From Holdemanella porci (GTDB lineage: Bacteria > Bacillota_I > Bacilli_A > Erysipelotrichales > Erysipelotrichaceae), in assembly GCF_009696075.1 (NCBI RefSeq), contig NZ_VUMR01000004.1:1-64000 (forward strand): a stretch of 64,000 bases of DNA. Direction: 5' to 3'. A program made the translations under genes and the position numbers. Shown one piece after another: positions 33,929 through 43,741 of the stretch; positions within the stretch are counted from its first letter, which is position 1; every line of letters starts with the position of its first letter. Below the pieces are notes generated by a model, which worked only from the letters and a program-made list of their open reading frames with translations, was not told the origin of the DNA and ran no database searches.

Positions 33929-36900
33929 ATGAAGAATAAGAAAAAGAATCATTTCTCAAAAATAATACGTTTTCTAATGACGGCTTTAACCAGTCTTTTG
34001 ATTGTACTGATTTTAATCATCATTTTGATGGTATCACGCATTCAAGGGACGGCTCGTGTTGTCAATTATGCAGGATTAGTACGTGGAAAAACACAGCAAA
34101 TTATTAAATTGGAAGATGCAGGAATGCCGCAAGATGAAATGATTGCGGATGTGGAAGGCTATATAAAAGGACTTCGTTTTGGTAGTGAAGAACTAGATTT
34201 AGTATCTTTAGATGATAAGGCTTTTCAGGCAAAGATGGAAGAATTAGATGCGTATTTTGATACTTTAAAACAAGAAATTGATCTTGTTCGACAAGTTGGA
34301 TATGAGAATACGAATATTATTCAAAAGAGTGAAACTTTCTTTTCTCTATGTGATGTGGCCACAGGGCTTGCAGAAACATATGCACAAAGAATCGCAACAC
34401 GCTTAGGACAATTTGAAGCGTTGACAATCATTGATATTGTAATTCTCATCTTTATGATTTTGTATGAGCTTATCAAGGCTTTGCGTTATGCCAAAGTGAA
34501 TCGTGAGTTAAAGACCAAAGTTTATTTAGATGAAGCAACGGGATTGCCAAATAAAAATAAGTGCGAAGAGATTTTAACTTTAGAAGCTGAACAAAATATG
34601 GCAATCTGTGTTTTTGATTTAAATAATCTTAGAATCATCAACAATCAACAAGGACACGAAAGAGGTGATTTATATATCAATTCGTTTGCGAAAAGTCTTC
34701 GTAAAGGTGTGGATGAAAATCAATTTGTAGGTCGCTGTGGCGGTGATGAATTCATTGCCTTCTTTAAAAATGTGACAAAGGAAGATGTAAAAAGAAATTT
34801 AGAAAATATCAAAAAAGAATGTGCTAAATGTTCAGAAATTCCATTAAGTTATGCGGTTGGTTTTGCGTATTCAAATGATTTTTCAATATTAACAATGCGT
34901 GAATTGTTTTGTCAGGCGGATAAAAATATGTATATTGATAAAAACCAGGCAAAAATCAATGAAGCTACAGAAAAACGTGATTTGATTCTTCGTGTTATAC
35001 AACAATTAAAAGATAAAGGGTATAATTTTTCGGATTGTATTTATTGTGATGCCAAAATCGATGCATATTTTACTTTACGGGCTAGCTATTCCTTTTTCTT
35101 AGCAGAAGATGGCATCTACTCGGGAGCAGTTGAGCAAATTCTAAATGAATTGTTTGAAGAGAATAAGAAGGAAGAGTATCGTCATGTGTTGCAGCTGGAC
35201 TATTTAAATGAGTGTCTCACAAAGGAAAATCCTGTATTAGAAATTTCATATTGTCATCAAATTAAGCGTACAAAATTAAAAGGGAAAATTATAGCCGTTT
35301 ATTTAGACAGCGATGAAAAGAATCATCTGCATCATTTTGCGTTAGGTTTTAAAATTTATTATGACACAATTGAAATGGATGAGAAGCAACAATTGATGCG
35401 TTATTATGATCAGTTGAAACAATCTATTTTAGAAAACGATCATTATATTGAAGCTTTGATGGCAATGGCACAATCAATTTTCTCGGTGAATTTAACGCAG
35501 AATCAAATCGATGGTATTTACGACAATTATATGTGTGCAGATAAAAAACCAAATTTACCATGTGATTATAATGCATATGTTAAACAATTAAAAGCGAATG
35601 TGTTAGAGGATTGTTTGGGAAGCTTTAGCGTTGTTGAATCGAGTCAAAGCCTTTTAAATCGATATAGAGCAGGGGATAAACATGTTACGGTTGAATATCA
35701 GATTCAAATACCACATCAAGGTGTGATTTGGATTCAAGAAATGATATTGATGAGTGAAGATGTTATTTATGATATAGATATTCAAAAGGAACGTAATATA
35801 GTACGTGCTATTATTTTGTTCAGAAATACATCGGCATTTCATGAGAAAGAAGATAGAGAAAAGAAAAAGTTACAATTAGCATATCAAAAAGTAGATTTAG
35901 AAAGTAAAGCTAAAACTGATTTTATAAATCGTATGAGCCATGATATTCGTACGCCAATCAATGGTATTTTAGGTATGATGCAGATTATACGTAAAAACTG
36001 GGGTGATATGGATAAGTTGGATGATTCTTTAAATAAGATGGAAGTTTTGACAAAACACTTAAATGAATTGGTTGAAGATGTTTTGAATATGTCTAAATTA
36101 GAATCAGATCATATGGAGATTGTGAATGAGCCATTTGATTTAAATTATATGGTTGAAGAATTGAATAGTTTGATTGATGCCCAAGTATCCCTTCAAAATA
36201 TTACATATCACAAGCATATGGAGAATGTAGTCCATACGCATTTAATTGGAGATGCATTACAACTTAGAAGAATTCTCGGAAACTTATTAACGAATGCCAT
36301 TAAGTACAATAAGTCAAATGGCACGATTGATACGTATGTCAGAGAAATATCGAGTGACGATTCAAAAGTTACATTTGAATTTGAAATCAAAGATACGGGA
36401 ATTGGTATGAGTGAAGATTATATTGGAAATCACTTGTTTACGCCATTTTCACAAGCTAAACAAGATGCCAGAACAAGATATGAAGGAACTGGTTTAGGTA
36501 TGTCGATTGTGAAAGGTTTAGTGGATAAGCTTGGCGGAAGTATTGAAGTCAAAAGTGAAGTGGGTGTAGGTACACAAATTAAGGTCATTCTTTCTTATCA
36601 ATTGGATACATCCAATACTGCAAAACAAGATACTTCAAAATTGGATTTAAAGGATAAAAGAATTCTTTTAGTAGAAGATAATGAAATCAATATGGAAGTG
36701 GCAGAGTTTTATTTAAATGCCGTACATGCCAATGTAGATAAGGCATGGAATGGATTAGAAGCAGTTGAAAAAGTTAAGGAACAACCAAATAAGTATTCTT
36801 TGATTTTGATGGATATTATGATGCCAAAAATGAATGGGGATGAAGCTGCTAAATGCATTCGTAAAATCAATCCATCCATTCCAATTGTCGCCATGAGTGC

Positions 36901-37003
36901 ACAATCAGAATATAGTGTGAATCAAACGATTATGAATGATTCGATCTCAAAACCAATTGATGAACAAAAGCTTAATCATATATTAAGTAAATATGTTGCA
37001 TAG
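33929..37003 (+). CDS. Membrane GGDEF / hybrid histidine kinase fusion protein
   Basis: A 1024-residue signalling protein. In order: membrane segment about 10-38, extracytoplasmic sensor about 39-165, second membrane segment about 166-188, diguanylate cyclase domain with intact G-G-D-E-F near 271, an unassigned stretch 345-530, a PAS-like stretch 535-650 (EYQIQIPHQGVIWIQE), HisKA with phospho-acceptor His in RMSHDIRTP near 669, HATPase with NLLTNAIKYN, DTGIGMS and GTGLGMS, and a receiver domain with phospho-acceptor Asp in LILMDIMMPKMNG near 961. It could both make c-di-GMP and run a phosphorelay. No output partner is adjacent. Confidence 0.9.
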   Translation: MKNKKKNHFSKIIRFLMTALTSLLIVLILIIILMVSRIQGTARVVNYAGLVRGKTQQIIKLEDAGMPQDEMIADVEGYIKGLRFGSEELDLVSLDDKAFQAKMEELDAYFDTLKQEIDLVRQVGYENTNIIQKSETFFSLCDVATGLAETYAQRIATRLGQFEALTIIDIVILIFMILYELIKALRYAKVNRELKTKVYLDEATGLPNKNKCEEILTLEAEQNMAICVFDLNNLRIINNQQGHERGDLYINSFAKSLRKGVDENQFVGRCGGDEFIAFFKNVTKEDVKRNLENIKKECAKCSEIPLSYAVGFAYSNDFSILTMRELFCQADKNMYIDKNQAKINEATEKRDLILRVIQQLKDKGYNFSDCIYCDAKIDAYFTLRASYSFFLAEDGIYSGAVEQILNELFEENKKEEYRHVLQLDYLNECLTKENPVLEISYCHQIKRTKLKGKIIAVYLDSDEKNHLHHFALGFKIYYDTIEMDEKQQLMRYYDQLKQSILENDHYIEALMAMAQSIFSVNLTQNQIDGIYDNYMCADKKPNLPCDYNAYVKQLKANVLEDCLGSFSVVESSQSLLNRYRAGDKHVTVEYQIQIPHQGVIWIQEMILMSEDVIYDIDIQKERNIVRAIILFRNTSAFHEKEDREKKKLQLAYQKVDLESKAKTDFINRMSHDIRTPINGILGMMQIIRKNWGDMDKLDDSLNKMEVLTKHLNELVEDVLNMSKLESDHMEIVNEPFDLNYMVEELNSLIDAQVSLQNITYHKHMENVVHTHLIGDALQLRRILGNLLTNAIKYNKSNGTIDTYVREISSDDSKVTFEFEIKDTGIGMSEDYIGNHLFTPFSQAKQDARTRYEGTGLGMSIVKGLVDKLGGSIEVKSEVGVGTQIKVILSYQLDTSNTAKQDTSKLDLKDKRILLVEDNEINMEVAEFYLNAVHANVDKAWNGLEAVEKVKEQPNKYSLILMDIMMPKMNGDEAAKCIRKINPSIPIVAMSAQSEYSVNQTIMNDSISKPIDEQKLNHILSKYVA

Positions 37004-37005
37004 AT

Positions 37006-37035
37006 AAAGACTTGATTTGAATTCAAGTCTTTTCT
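37006..37035 (+). terminator. terminator of the GGDEF-kinase gene
   Basis: AAAGACTTGA 37006-37015 pairs with TCAAGTCTTT 37023-37032. Confidence 0.8.
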
Positions 37036-37061
37036 AGTATATGCAACTGTAAATTGATAAA

Positions 37062-37089
37062 TTGACAAGCCAGGTTGGTGGAATGTAAT
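37062..37089 (+). promoter_or_regulatory. promoter of the XRE regulator gene
   Basis: Consensus TTGACA (37062-37067) and TGTAAT (37084-37089), 16-nt spacer. Confidence 0.6.
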
Positions 37090-37127
37090 CGCAAATTTTA
37101 GTAAACTTTGGCTAAGGAGGAAGAACT

Positions 37128-38087
37128 ATGATTCTAGCTAATAAAATAATTGAAGAAAGAAAAAAGAATGGATGGACACAAGAAGATCTTGCACAAAAAC
37201 TAAGTGTATCCAGACAATCGGTTTCAAAATGGGAAAGTGCAGGAGCTATTCCAGATTTAAAAAAGATTATTCAGTTAGCTGACTTATTTGGAGTGAGCAC
37301 AGATTACTTGTTAAAAGATGAAGTTGAAAAAGAAAATACAGAGACAATATGCGATACAGATTGTGAATTACATCGTGTGAGTATGGAAGAAGCGAATGCA
37401 TATATGGATGAAAAGAAAAAAGCAGCACCTATGCTTGCGAATGCGACAACATTATGTATCCTAAGTCCAATTCCTTTATTTCTAGTTTCAACTTTCAATA
37501 ATGGCTTAGCCATTGGAATTGCATGTGCCATATTATTAGGTATGGTTGCACTTGCAGTATTTATCTTCATTAAAATAGGAATTAAATTGAGTCCTTTACA
37601 ATTTTTAGAACAAGAACCCTTTGAAACAGAATATGGCGTAACAGGACTTGCCAAAGAAAAGAATCAAAGCTATCAAGAACATTATTCCTTTTCGTTAGCT
37701 TGTGGTGTTGTTCTATGTATTTTGTCTGTAATTCCGTTGATTATTGCAGGTTGCATGGAAGCATCTGATTATGTGTGTACATTATGTTTAGCTATATTAT
37801 TAATTTTGGTTTCCGTTGGTGTGAATATTCTAATTCGTGTTTCCACAATAAAAAGTAGCTATGATACATTGCTGCAAGAAGGTGATTATACGAAAAAAGA
37901 AAAGCGTGCAAAGAAGAAAACTGAAACATTCACAGGTGCATATTGGTGTCTTGTAACAGCTGTTTATCTTGGTTGGAGCTTATGGACAAAACAATGGGAT
38001 ATCACCTATATGATTTGGCCTGTTGCTGCCGTCTTATATGCAGCCATGCATGGAATTATAAAAACGATCATGAAATTAGATAAATAA
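37128..38087 (+). CDS. XRE-family regulator with C-terminal membrane domain
   Basis: A 319-residue protein with an N-terminal helix-turn-helix (residues about 5-60, RQSVSKWESAGAIPDLKKIIQLADLFGVS) and several hydrophobic helices from about residue 108 on (near 108-150, 190-235 and 260-310). Membrane-tethered XRE proteins of this build are common in Firmicutes, but targets and signals are unknown. AAGGAGG precedes the ATG. A single gene closed by a bidirectional terminator. Confidence 0.82.
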   Translation: MILANKIIEERKKNGWTQEDLAQKLSVSRQSVSKWESAGAIPDLKKIIQLADLFGVSTDYLLKDEVEKENTETICDTDCELHRVSMEEANAYMDEKKKAAPMLANATTLCILSPIPLFLVSTFNNGLAIGIACAILLGMVALAVFIFIKIGIKLSPLQFLEQEPFETEYGVTGLAKEKNQSYQEHYSFSLACGVVLCILSVIPLIIAGCMEASDYVCTLCLAILLILVSVGVNILIRVSTIKSSYDTLLQEGDYTKKEKRAKKKTETFTGAYWCLVTAVYLGWSLWTKQWDITYMIWPVAAVLYAAMHGIIKTIMKLDK

Positions 38088-38118
38088 AAAGATTGTACGT
38101 TACTTGTACAATCTTTTT
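38086..38118. terminator. bidirectional terminator between the XRE and MFS genes
   Basis: AAAAAGATTGTAC 38086-38098 pairs with GTACAATCTTTTT 38106-38118; A and T runs flank it for both directions. Confidence 0.9.
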
Positions 38119-39353
38119 CAGTCGTCCATTTTAGATACTTTATTAAAAATTAGGTATCCAATCACAAACATGATGGAGAGAGCGGCAACACCTAAGTTTT
38201 GTTTACCCGTAATCTGTGTTACAACACCAATCAACATAGTTCCTAAAAAGCTAGCGCCTTTACCGCAGATATCAAATAGTCCGAAGTATTCACCACTGGC
38301 ATTTTCTGGAATGATTTTTGCGAAGTATGATCTAGATAAAGCTTGAATACCACCTTGGAAACATCCAACCGCAACCGCTAATATCCAGAATTCCCATTGT
38401 TTATCCAATTGTACGGCAAATAAAGCAATTAAGAAGTATGCGATGATCGCAACCTTAATCAATGAAGCCGTATCTTTTGTTTTGGATAATACAGCGAATG
38501 TTAAACTTGCAGGGAAGGCAACAATTTGAGTCAATAATAAAGCCAATAGAAGACCAGTTGTATTTAATCCTAAACTTGTTCCGTAGGCGGTAGCCATATC
38601 AATAATTGTATAAACACCATCAATGTAGAAGAAGAATGCGAATAAGAATAAGAAGACTTTCTTTTGTTCTTTTGCCTTTATTAAAGTGTCTTTTAAACGA
38701 GCAAACGTATCTAATACAGGATGTGCTTCTGGTTCAATATAGAATTTTTGTTTGTAGCTTTTTACTAAAGGAAGTGTAAATGCTATCCACCATACAGCAT
38801 TTAAGATGAATGCAATCATCATGGCTGTCTTTAATGTCATTCCCATTTTGTCATACATTAATACGAAGACTAAACTAATAATAAATGGAACAACACTAGC
38901 GATATAACCCCATGCATATCCTTTTGAACTTACGGCATCCATTCTTTCTTCTGTAGTAATGTCTGTAAGCATTGAATCATATACGATCAAAGATAAAGAA
39001 TAGGCAACTTTGGCAGCAATAAATAGGACTAGAAATGCAAACCAAGAAGTTGGAATCCAAAAACAAGCTAATGCTAGTGCACCTAGCATTGCACAAGTTA
39101 AGAAGATTTTTTTCTTGTGATCTTTATAGTCAGCCAGTGTTCCAAGAATTGGACCAGCAAGTGCAACAATTAATGTTGAAAGACTTGCTGCATAGCTCCA
39201 ATAACTTAGGTAGTTGTGTTCGGCTACCCCTTGCGAGCTTGAAAGATAATTAAAATAGATAGGAAGAATTGTCGCGACTAATAAAATAAAGGCAGAGTTT
39301 CCCATGTCGTAACAAATCCACTTGAATTCAAGTTTTGTTAATTTGTTTTTCAT
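38118..39353 (-). CDS. MFS transporter, UMF1/Atg22-like family
   Basis: A 411-residue protein with about twelve membrane segments. WICYDMGNSAFILLVATILPIYF at the N terminus and LAGPILGTLADYKDHKKKIFL are the signature of the UMF1 (vacuole effluxer Atg22-like) subfamily. The substrate is unknown. The start is uncertain: ATG 39353 or TTG 39365, the latter nearer the -10-like TATAAT on the minus strand at 39379-39384. Confidence 0.85.
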   Translation of the reverse strand: MKNKLTKLEFKWICYDMGNSAFILLVATILPIYFNYLSSSQGVAEHNYLSYWSYAASLSTLIVALAGPILGTLADYKDHKKKIFLTCAMLGALALACFWIPTSWFAFLVLFIAAKVAYSLSLIVYDSMLTDITTEERMDAVSSKGYAWGYIASVVPFIISLVFVLMYDKMGMTLKTAMMIAFILNAVWWIAFTLPLVKSYKQKFYIEPEAHPVLDTFARLKDTLIKAKEQKKVFLFLFAFFFYIDGVYTIIDMATAYGTSLGLNTTGLLLALLLTQIVAFPASLTFAVLSKTKDTASLIKVAIIAYFLIALFAVQLDKQWEFWILAVAVGCFQGGIQALSRSYFAKIIPENASGEYFGLFDICGKGASFLGTMLIGVVTQITGKQNLGVAALSIMFVIGYLIFNKVSKMDD

Positions 39354-39487
39354 TTGATTTACCAACTTTCCAAAAATAATTATAACAATCCCATGTATTG
39401 AACATGTTAACTATTCGTTAATTTAATGATATATGTTTTGTCATGAATAATCTACAACAAAGTGAACATATTTTGTAAGTTGTCGTT

Positions 39488-39511
39488 ATTTTCATTTGAA
39501 TACATGAAAAT
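39488..39511 (+). promoter_or_regulatory. inverted repeat upstream of the activase operon, candidate operator
   Basis: ATTTTCAT 39488-39495 and ATGAAAAT 39504-39511 form a perfect 8-nt inverted repeat with an 8-nt gap. It covers the -35 region of a TATAAT at 39526-39531 that lacks a good -35 of its own. Confidence 0.4.
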
Positions 39512-39563
39512 AAATGAAAAATGGGTATAATAATACTAATAATAAAAGAAAATGGAGGAGATT

Positions 39564-42482
39564 ATGGGTTATCGTATAGGATTCGACATTGGAAGTACAA
39601 CAATCAAAGCGGTTGTTTTAGATGAAAATAACCAAATCTGTTATAAAAGTTATGAAAGGCACAAGGCGCAAGTGCGTCAAAAAGCTTTAGATAAATTAGT
39701 AGAATTAAAGAAATATACAAAAGAACCATTTAAATTCGCAATCAGCGGATCAGGGGCTTTAGGATTAAGCGAACAAGGAGAATTGCCTTTTGTTCAAGAA
39801 GTATTTGCGAGTGCGACTGGAGTTAGTAAATTATACCCGGAAACAGATTGTGCTATTGAACTTGGTGGAGAAGATGCGAAAATTCTTTTCTTTCAAGGAA
39901 GCGTAGAACAAAGAATGAATTCAACTTGTGCTGGGGGTACAGGAGCTTTTATTGATCAAATGGCCACCTTATTAAATATGTCTTTGGAAGAAATGAATGA
40001 AGCCAGTTTAAACTATCATCGTTTATATCCCATCGCATCTCGCTGTGGTGTGTTTGCGAAAACAGATATTCAGCCATTGATCAATCAGGGTGTGGATAAA
40101 TGCGATTTATGTGCCAGTATTTTCCAGGCGGTAGTAGATCAAACCATTACTTCACTAGCACAGGGAAGAAAAATTGAAGGAAACATTCTGTTTTTAGGCG
40201 GACCACTTTACTTTATGAGTGGATTAAGAAATCGATTTGTTGAAACTTTAAAATTAAGTGATGTACAAGTGAATTGTCCTGACACAGCCATTAACTTTGT
40301 GGCTTTAGGAACTGCCATTTGTGCAGATCAAGAATATACATATGATGAATTGTATAAGGTTTTAGAAGATTTGGTGCATGCACCGGCTAAATTAACTGAA
40401 TCAAAACCTTTGTTTGAAAGTGAAGAAGACTATCAAAAATTTATTGAACGTCATAAATCACATGATGCGAAGTATGCAGATTTAAAAAATTATGCAGGTA
40501 AAGCTTATTTAGGAATTGATTCGGGTTCAACGACCACAAAACTCGTTTTACTCGATGAAAATGATGCAATTCTATATGATTCTTATACATCAAATAAGGG
40601 AAATCCATTAGATGTTGTATTAGGGGATTTAAAGAAAATTTATGAAACAAATCCAAATATTAAAATCTATGGATCCTACGCGACAGGTTATGGCGAAGAA
40701 TTAATGCGTCATGCTTTCCATTTGGATGGTGGAATCGTTGAAACAATGGCGCACTATACAGCTGCTCGATCTTTCAATCCAGAAGTAGACTACATTCTAG
40801 ATATTGGTGGGCAGGATATTAAGTGTTTTAAAATTCGTGATGGACACATTGATGATATTGTATTGAATGAAGCTTGTTCAAGTGGATGTGGTTCATTTAT
40901 TGAAACGTTCGCAAAATCGTTGGGATATGATGCAAAAGAATTTGCGACACTTGGATTAAAATCGAAACACCCTGTTGATTTAGGAACTCGTTGTACAGTG
41001 TTTATGAATTCAGGGGTTAAACAAGCCCAAAAGAATGGGGCAAGTATTGAAGATATTTCGGCTGGACTTTGTAAATCTGTTGTAAAGAATGCGTTATATA
41101 AAGTTATTCGTGCAAAAAATAAGGACGATCTTGGAAAGCATATCGTTGTGCAAGGTGGAACTTTCCAAAATGATTCTGTACTTCGTTGTTTTGAACAAGA
41201 ACTTAGACTTGAAGTCATTCGACCAAGCATTGCACCTTTAATGGGTGCTTATGGAGCAGCTTTATATGCGAAAAAATTACATCGAACAAGAAGCAATATT
41301 TTGAATTATGAACAACTAGTTAAATTTACGCATGAATCACAATCTGTTGCTTGCCAAGGCTGCAACAACCATTGTTCATTGACAATTAATACATTCAATG
41401 ATGGAACACGCTTAGTTGCAGGAAACAAATGTGAAAAAATGGCGCACAATTTAGATATAAAAAAGGAAGAATTACCAGACTTATACAAAATCAAAACGGA
41501 CATGTTGAATGCGCAAAAGAAAAAATTTAAACATGATAAAAAAATTGGTATGCCTTTAGTTTTAAATAACTATGATTTATTGCCTTTCTGGACGCGTTTC
41601 TTTGATAGTTTAGGCTACGAAATTGTGTGGTCAACACCTAGTACTAAAGAAATGTATCATTCAGGACAACAAAGTATTCCTAGTGATACGGCATGTTTTC
41701 CTGCTAAAGTTGTGCACGGACATATTCAACAATTGATTGATAAAGGTGTGGATGTAATTTTCTATCCATGTATGACCTATAATATAGATGAACATCAATC
41801 GGATAACCATTATAATTGTCCATTGGTTGCCTACTATCCAGAAGTGATTGCGGCCAATATGGATCTTGATAAGACAAAAATTGTATATCCATTCATTAAT
41901 TTTGATCATGATGCGACTTTTGCAAAGGCCATTCGTATGCATTTTGAAAAGGTGGGTATTCATTTTAGTGAAAAAGATATTATTATTGCGAAAAATGCAG
42001 CTACAAATGAGTATGAAGCATTCCATGAACAATTAGTAAAGGAACATCAAAAAGCTGTAGCGTATGCACGCGAAAACAACCATCCAATTATTGTGCTTTG
42101 TGGACGCCCATATCATTTAGATCCACTGATTAATCATCAAATGAATCAGTTGTTAACACAACTTGGCTTTGTGGTTGTTAGTGAGGAAAGTGTCCCTCGT
42201 CAAAAGAATCATAAAGTGAATGTTTTAAATCAATGGACGTATCATGCAAGACTTTATCAAGCAGCACATTATGTAGTTGAGAATAAAGATATGAACTTAA
42301 TTCAACTTGTAAGTTTTGGCTGCGGTATTGATGCCATTACAAGTGATGAGGTTCGAGATATATTAAAGGATGGAAATAAATTTTATACTCAAATCAAAAT
42401 TGATGAAATTGATAATTTAGGTGCGGCAAAAATTCGTTTGCGTTCGTTGAAAGAGGCGATTGGCCAAAAGAAAGGAGTATAA
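39564..42482 (+). CDS. BadF/BadG-type ATPase, 2-hydroxyacyl-CoA dehydratase activator-like
   Basis: A 972-residue protein with two ASKHA ATPase domains of the HgdC/BadF family: GFDIGSTTIKAVVL near residue 4 with STCAGGTGAFID, and GIDSGSTTTKLVLL near 315 with EACSSGCGSFIE. A DUF2229-type region with a cysteine cluster (CQGCNNHC near 595) follows. Activators of this family use an iron-sulfur cluster and ATP to drive electrons into dehydratases. In many clostridia this and the next gene form one chain of about 1400 residues, here divided. No classical dehydratase subunits are nearby, so the substrate is unknown. ATG 39564 follows GGAGGA. Confidence 0.85.
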   Translation: MGYRIGFDIGSTTIKAVVLDENNQICYKSYERHKAQVRQKALDKLVELKKYTKEPFKFAISGSGALGLSEQGELPFVQEVFASATGVSKLYPETDCAIELGGEDAKILFFQGSVEQRMNSTCAGGTGAFIDQMATLLNMSLEEMNEASLNYHRLYPIASRCGVFAKTDIQPLINQGVDKCDLCASIFQAVVDQTITSLAQGRKIEGNILFLGGPLYFMSGLRNRFVETLKLSDVQVNCPDTAINFVALGTAICADQEYTYDELYKVLEDLVHAPAKLTESKPLFESEEDYQKFIERHKSHDAKYADLKNYAGKAYLGIDSGSTTTKLVLLDENDAILYDSYTSNKGNPLDVVLGDLKKIYETNPNIKIYGSYATGYGEELMRHAFHLDGGIVETMAHYTAARSFNPEVDYILDIGGQDIKCFKIRDGHIDDIVLNEACSSGCGSFIETFAKSLGYDAKEFATLGLKSKHPVDLGTRCTVFMNSGVKQAQKNGASIEDISAGLCKSVVKNALYKVIRAKNKDDLGKHIVVQGGTFQNDSVLRCFEQELRLEVIRPSIAPLMGAYGAALYAKKLHRTRSNILNYEQLVKFTHESQSVACQGCNNHCSLTINTFNDGTRLVAGNKCEKMAHNLDIKKEELPDLYKIKTDMLNAQKKKFKHDKKIGMPLVLNNYDLLPFWTRFFDSLGYEIVWSTPSTKEMYHSGQQSIPSDTACFPAKVVHGHIQQLIDKGVDVIFYPCMTYNIDEHQSDNHYNCPLVAYYPEVIAANMDLDKTKIVYPFINFDHDATFAKAIRMHFEKVGIHFSEKDIIIAKNAATNEYEAFHEQLVKEHQKAVAYARENNHPIIVLCGRPYHLDPLINHQMNQLLTQLGFVVVSEESVPRQKNHKVNVLNQWTYHARLYQAAHYVVENKDMNLIQLVSFGCGIDAITSDEVRDILKDGNKFYTQIKIDEIDNLGAAKIRLRSLKEAIGQKKGV

Positions 42483-42484
42483 AA

Positions 42485-43741
42485 TTGAGTTTAGAATATA
42501 CATTATTTAATTCAGATATGAAGAAGGATTATACGATTTTAGTTCCTTCTATGCTTCCTATTCACTTTCGCTTATTGACACCTGTCTTTGCGAAAAGCGG
42601 ATATAAATTAGAAGTTTTGACAAATGAAGGGGAGCAAGTACGTGAAGAAGGTTTAGCACATGTGCATAATGATACTTGTTATCCAGCGTTGTTGGTTATT
42701 GGACAGATGATTGATGCGTTAAAAAGCGGAAAATATGATATGGATCATGTAGCCTGTGCTATTACACAAACGGCAGGAGGATGTCGTGCAAGTAATTATC
42801 TTTCTTTATTGAGAAAAGCTTTGGCTATGGAAGGATGGCAACACATTCCTTGTTTATCTGCCAATGCGAATGGTCTAGAAAAAGGTAGTAGCGTTGAATT
42901 TACAATGCCTTTGATTCTTCGCATTCTTAATGGAGCTTTATATGGTGATGCTTTAATGTGGTTAAGCAATCAGGTGAAGCCTTATGAACTTGAAAAAGGA
43001 GCTACAGATAAGGCGGTAAATCAGTTTATTGATGAATTGATTCCGATGTTTGAACATGGATCTTATAAACAATCAAAGCGTATTTATAAAAAGATGTTGG
43101 AAATGTTTAAGGCGATTCCACAAGATCGTACTCAGATAAAGATTCGTATTGGAATTGTTGGGGAAATTTATATGAAATATTCTCCATTAGGGAATCAACA
43201 CTTAGAAGATTATTTAATTGAAGAAGGCTTTGAACCAGTACTTTCTGGTGTTATGGATTTTGCGCTATATTGTGTAGAAAATTCAATTATTGATTATGAA
43301 TATTATCATATGCACGAAAAAAATCACTATATATACAATATAGTAAAAGATGTGATTATGCGTATGCAGAAAACATTTAGAGATATAGTAAAAAAAGATG
43401 GAACTTTTATTGCACCAGACGATTTTAGTGAAGTCATTGGTAACGGAAAAGCATTTATTAATCCAGGTGTAAAAATGGGTGAAGGTTGGCTTTTAACAGG
43501 TGAAGTTGTTTCACTTATTAAATCTGGCGTCACTAATGTGATTAGTGTACAGCCATTCGGTTGTCTGCCAAATCATATCGTTGCCAAAGGTATGGTTCGT
43601 AAGATTAAGGATGAATATCCGAAAGCGAATATTGTTGCGATTGATTATGATCCTAGCGCATCAAAGGTAAATCAGGAAAATCGTATTCGATTGATGTTGG
43701 CAAATGCCAAGTTAAGTGAAGAAATGAAGGCAAGTATATGA
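42485..43741 (+). CDS. 2-hydroxyacyl-CoA dehydratase-like component
   Basis: A 418-residue partner of the preceding activase, matching the C-terminal part of the long fused proteins of other Firmicutes (HVHNDTCYPALLVIGQMIDALKSG; AITQTAGGCRASNYLSLLRKAL; SVQPFGCLPNHIVAKGM). Conserved cysteines in those segments could hold an iron-sulfur cluster. It starts with TTG 42485, with GGAG 7 nt upstream, two bases after the activase stop and in another frame. The next gene overlaps its stop by 4 nt. Confidence 0.82.
   Translation: MSLEYTLFNSDMKKDYTILVPSMLPIHFRLLTPVFAKSGYKLEVLTNEGEQVREEGLAHVHNDTCYPALLVIGQMIDALKSGKYDMDHVACAITQTAGGCRASNYLSLLRKALAMEGWQHIPCLSANANGLEKGSSVEFTMPLILRILNGALYGDALMWLSNQVKPYELEKGATDKAVNQFIDELIPMFEHGSYKQSKRIYKKMLEMFKAIPQDRTQIKIRIGIVGEIYMKYSPLGNQHLEDYLIEEGFEPVLSGVMDFALYCVENSIIDYEYYHMHEKNHYIYNIVKDVIMRMQKTFRDIVKKDGTFIAPDDFSEVIGNGKAFINPGVKMGEGWLLTGEVVSLIKSGVTNVISVQPFGCLPNHIVAKGMVRKIKDEYPKANIVAIDYDPSASKVNQENRIRLMLANAKLSEEMKASI

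Noticed and set aside
42470-42490. A frameshift dividing the activase from the next gene
   Set aside because: A proper TAA, a spaced GGAG and a TTG start favour two real genes, although a sequencing error cannot be fully excluded.
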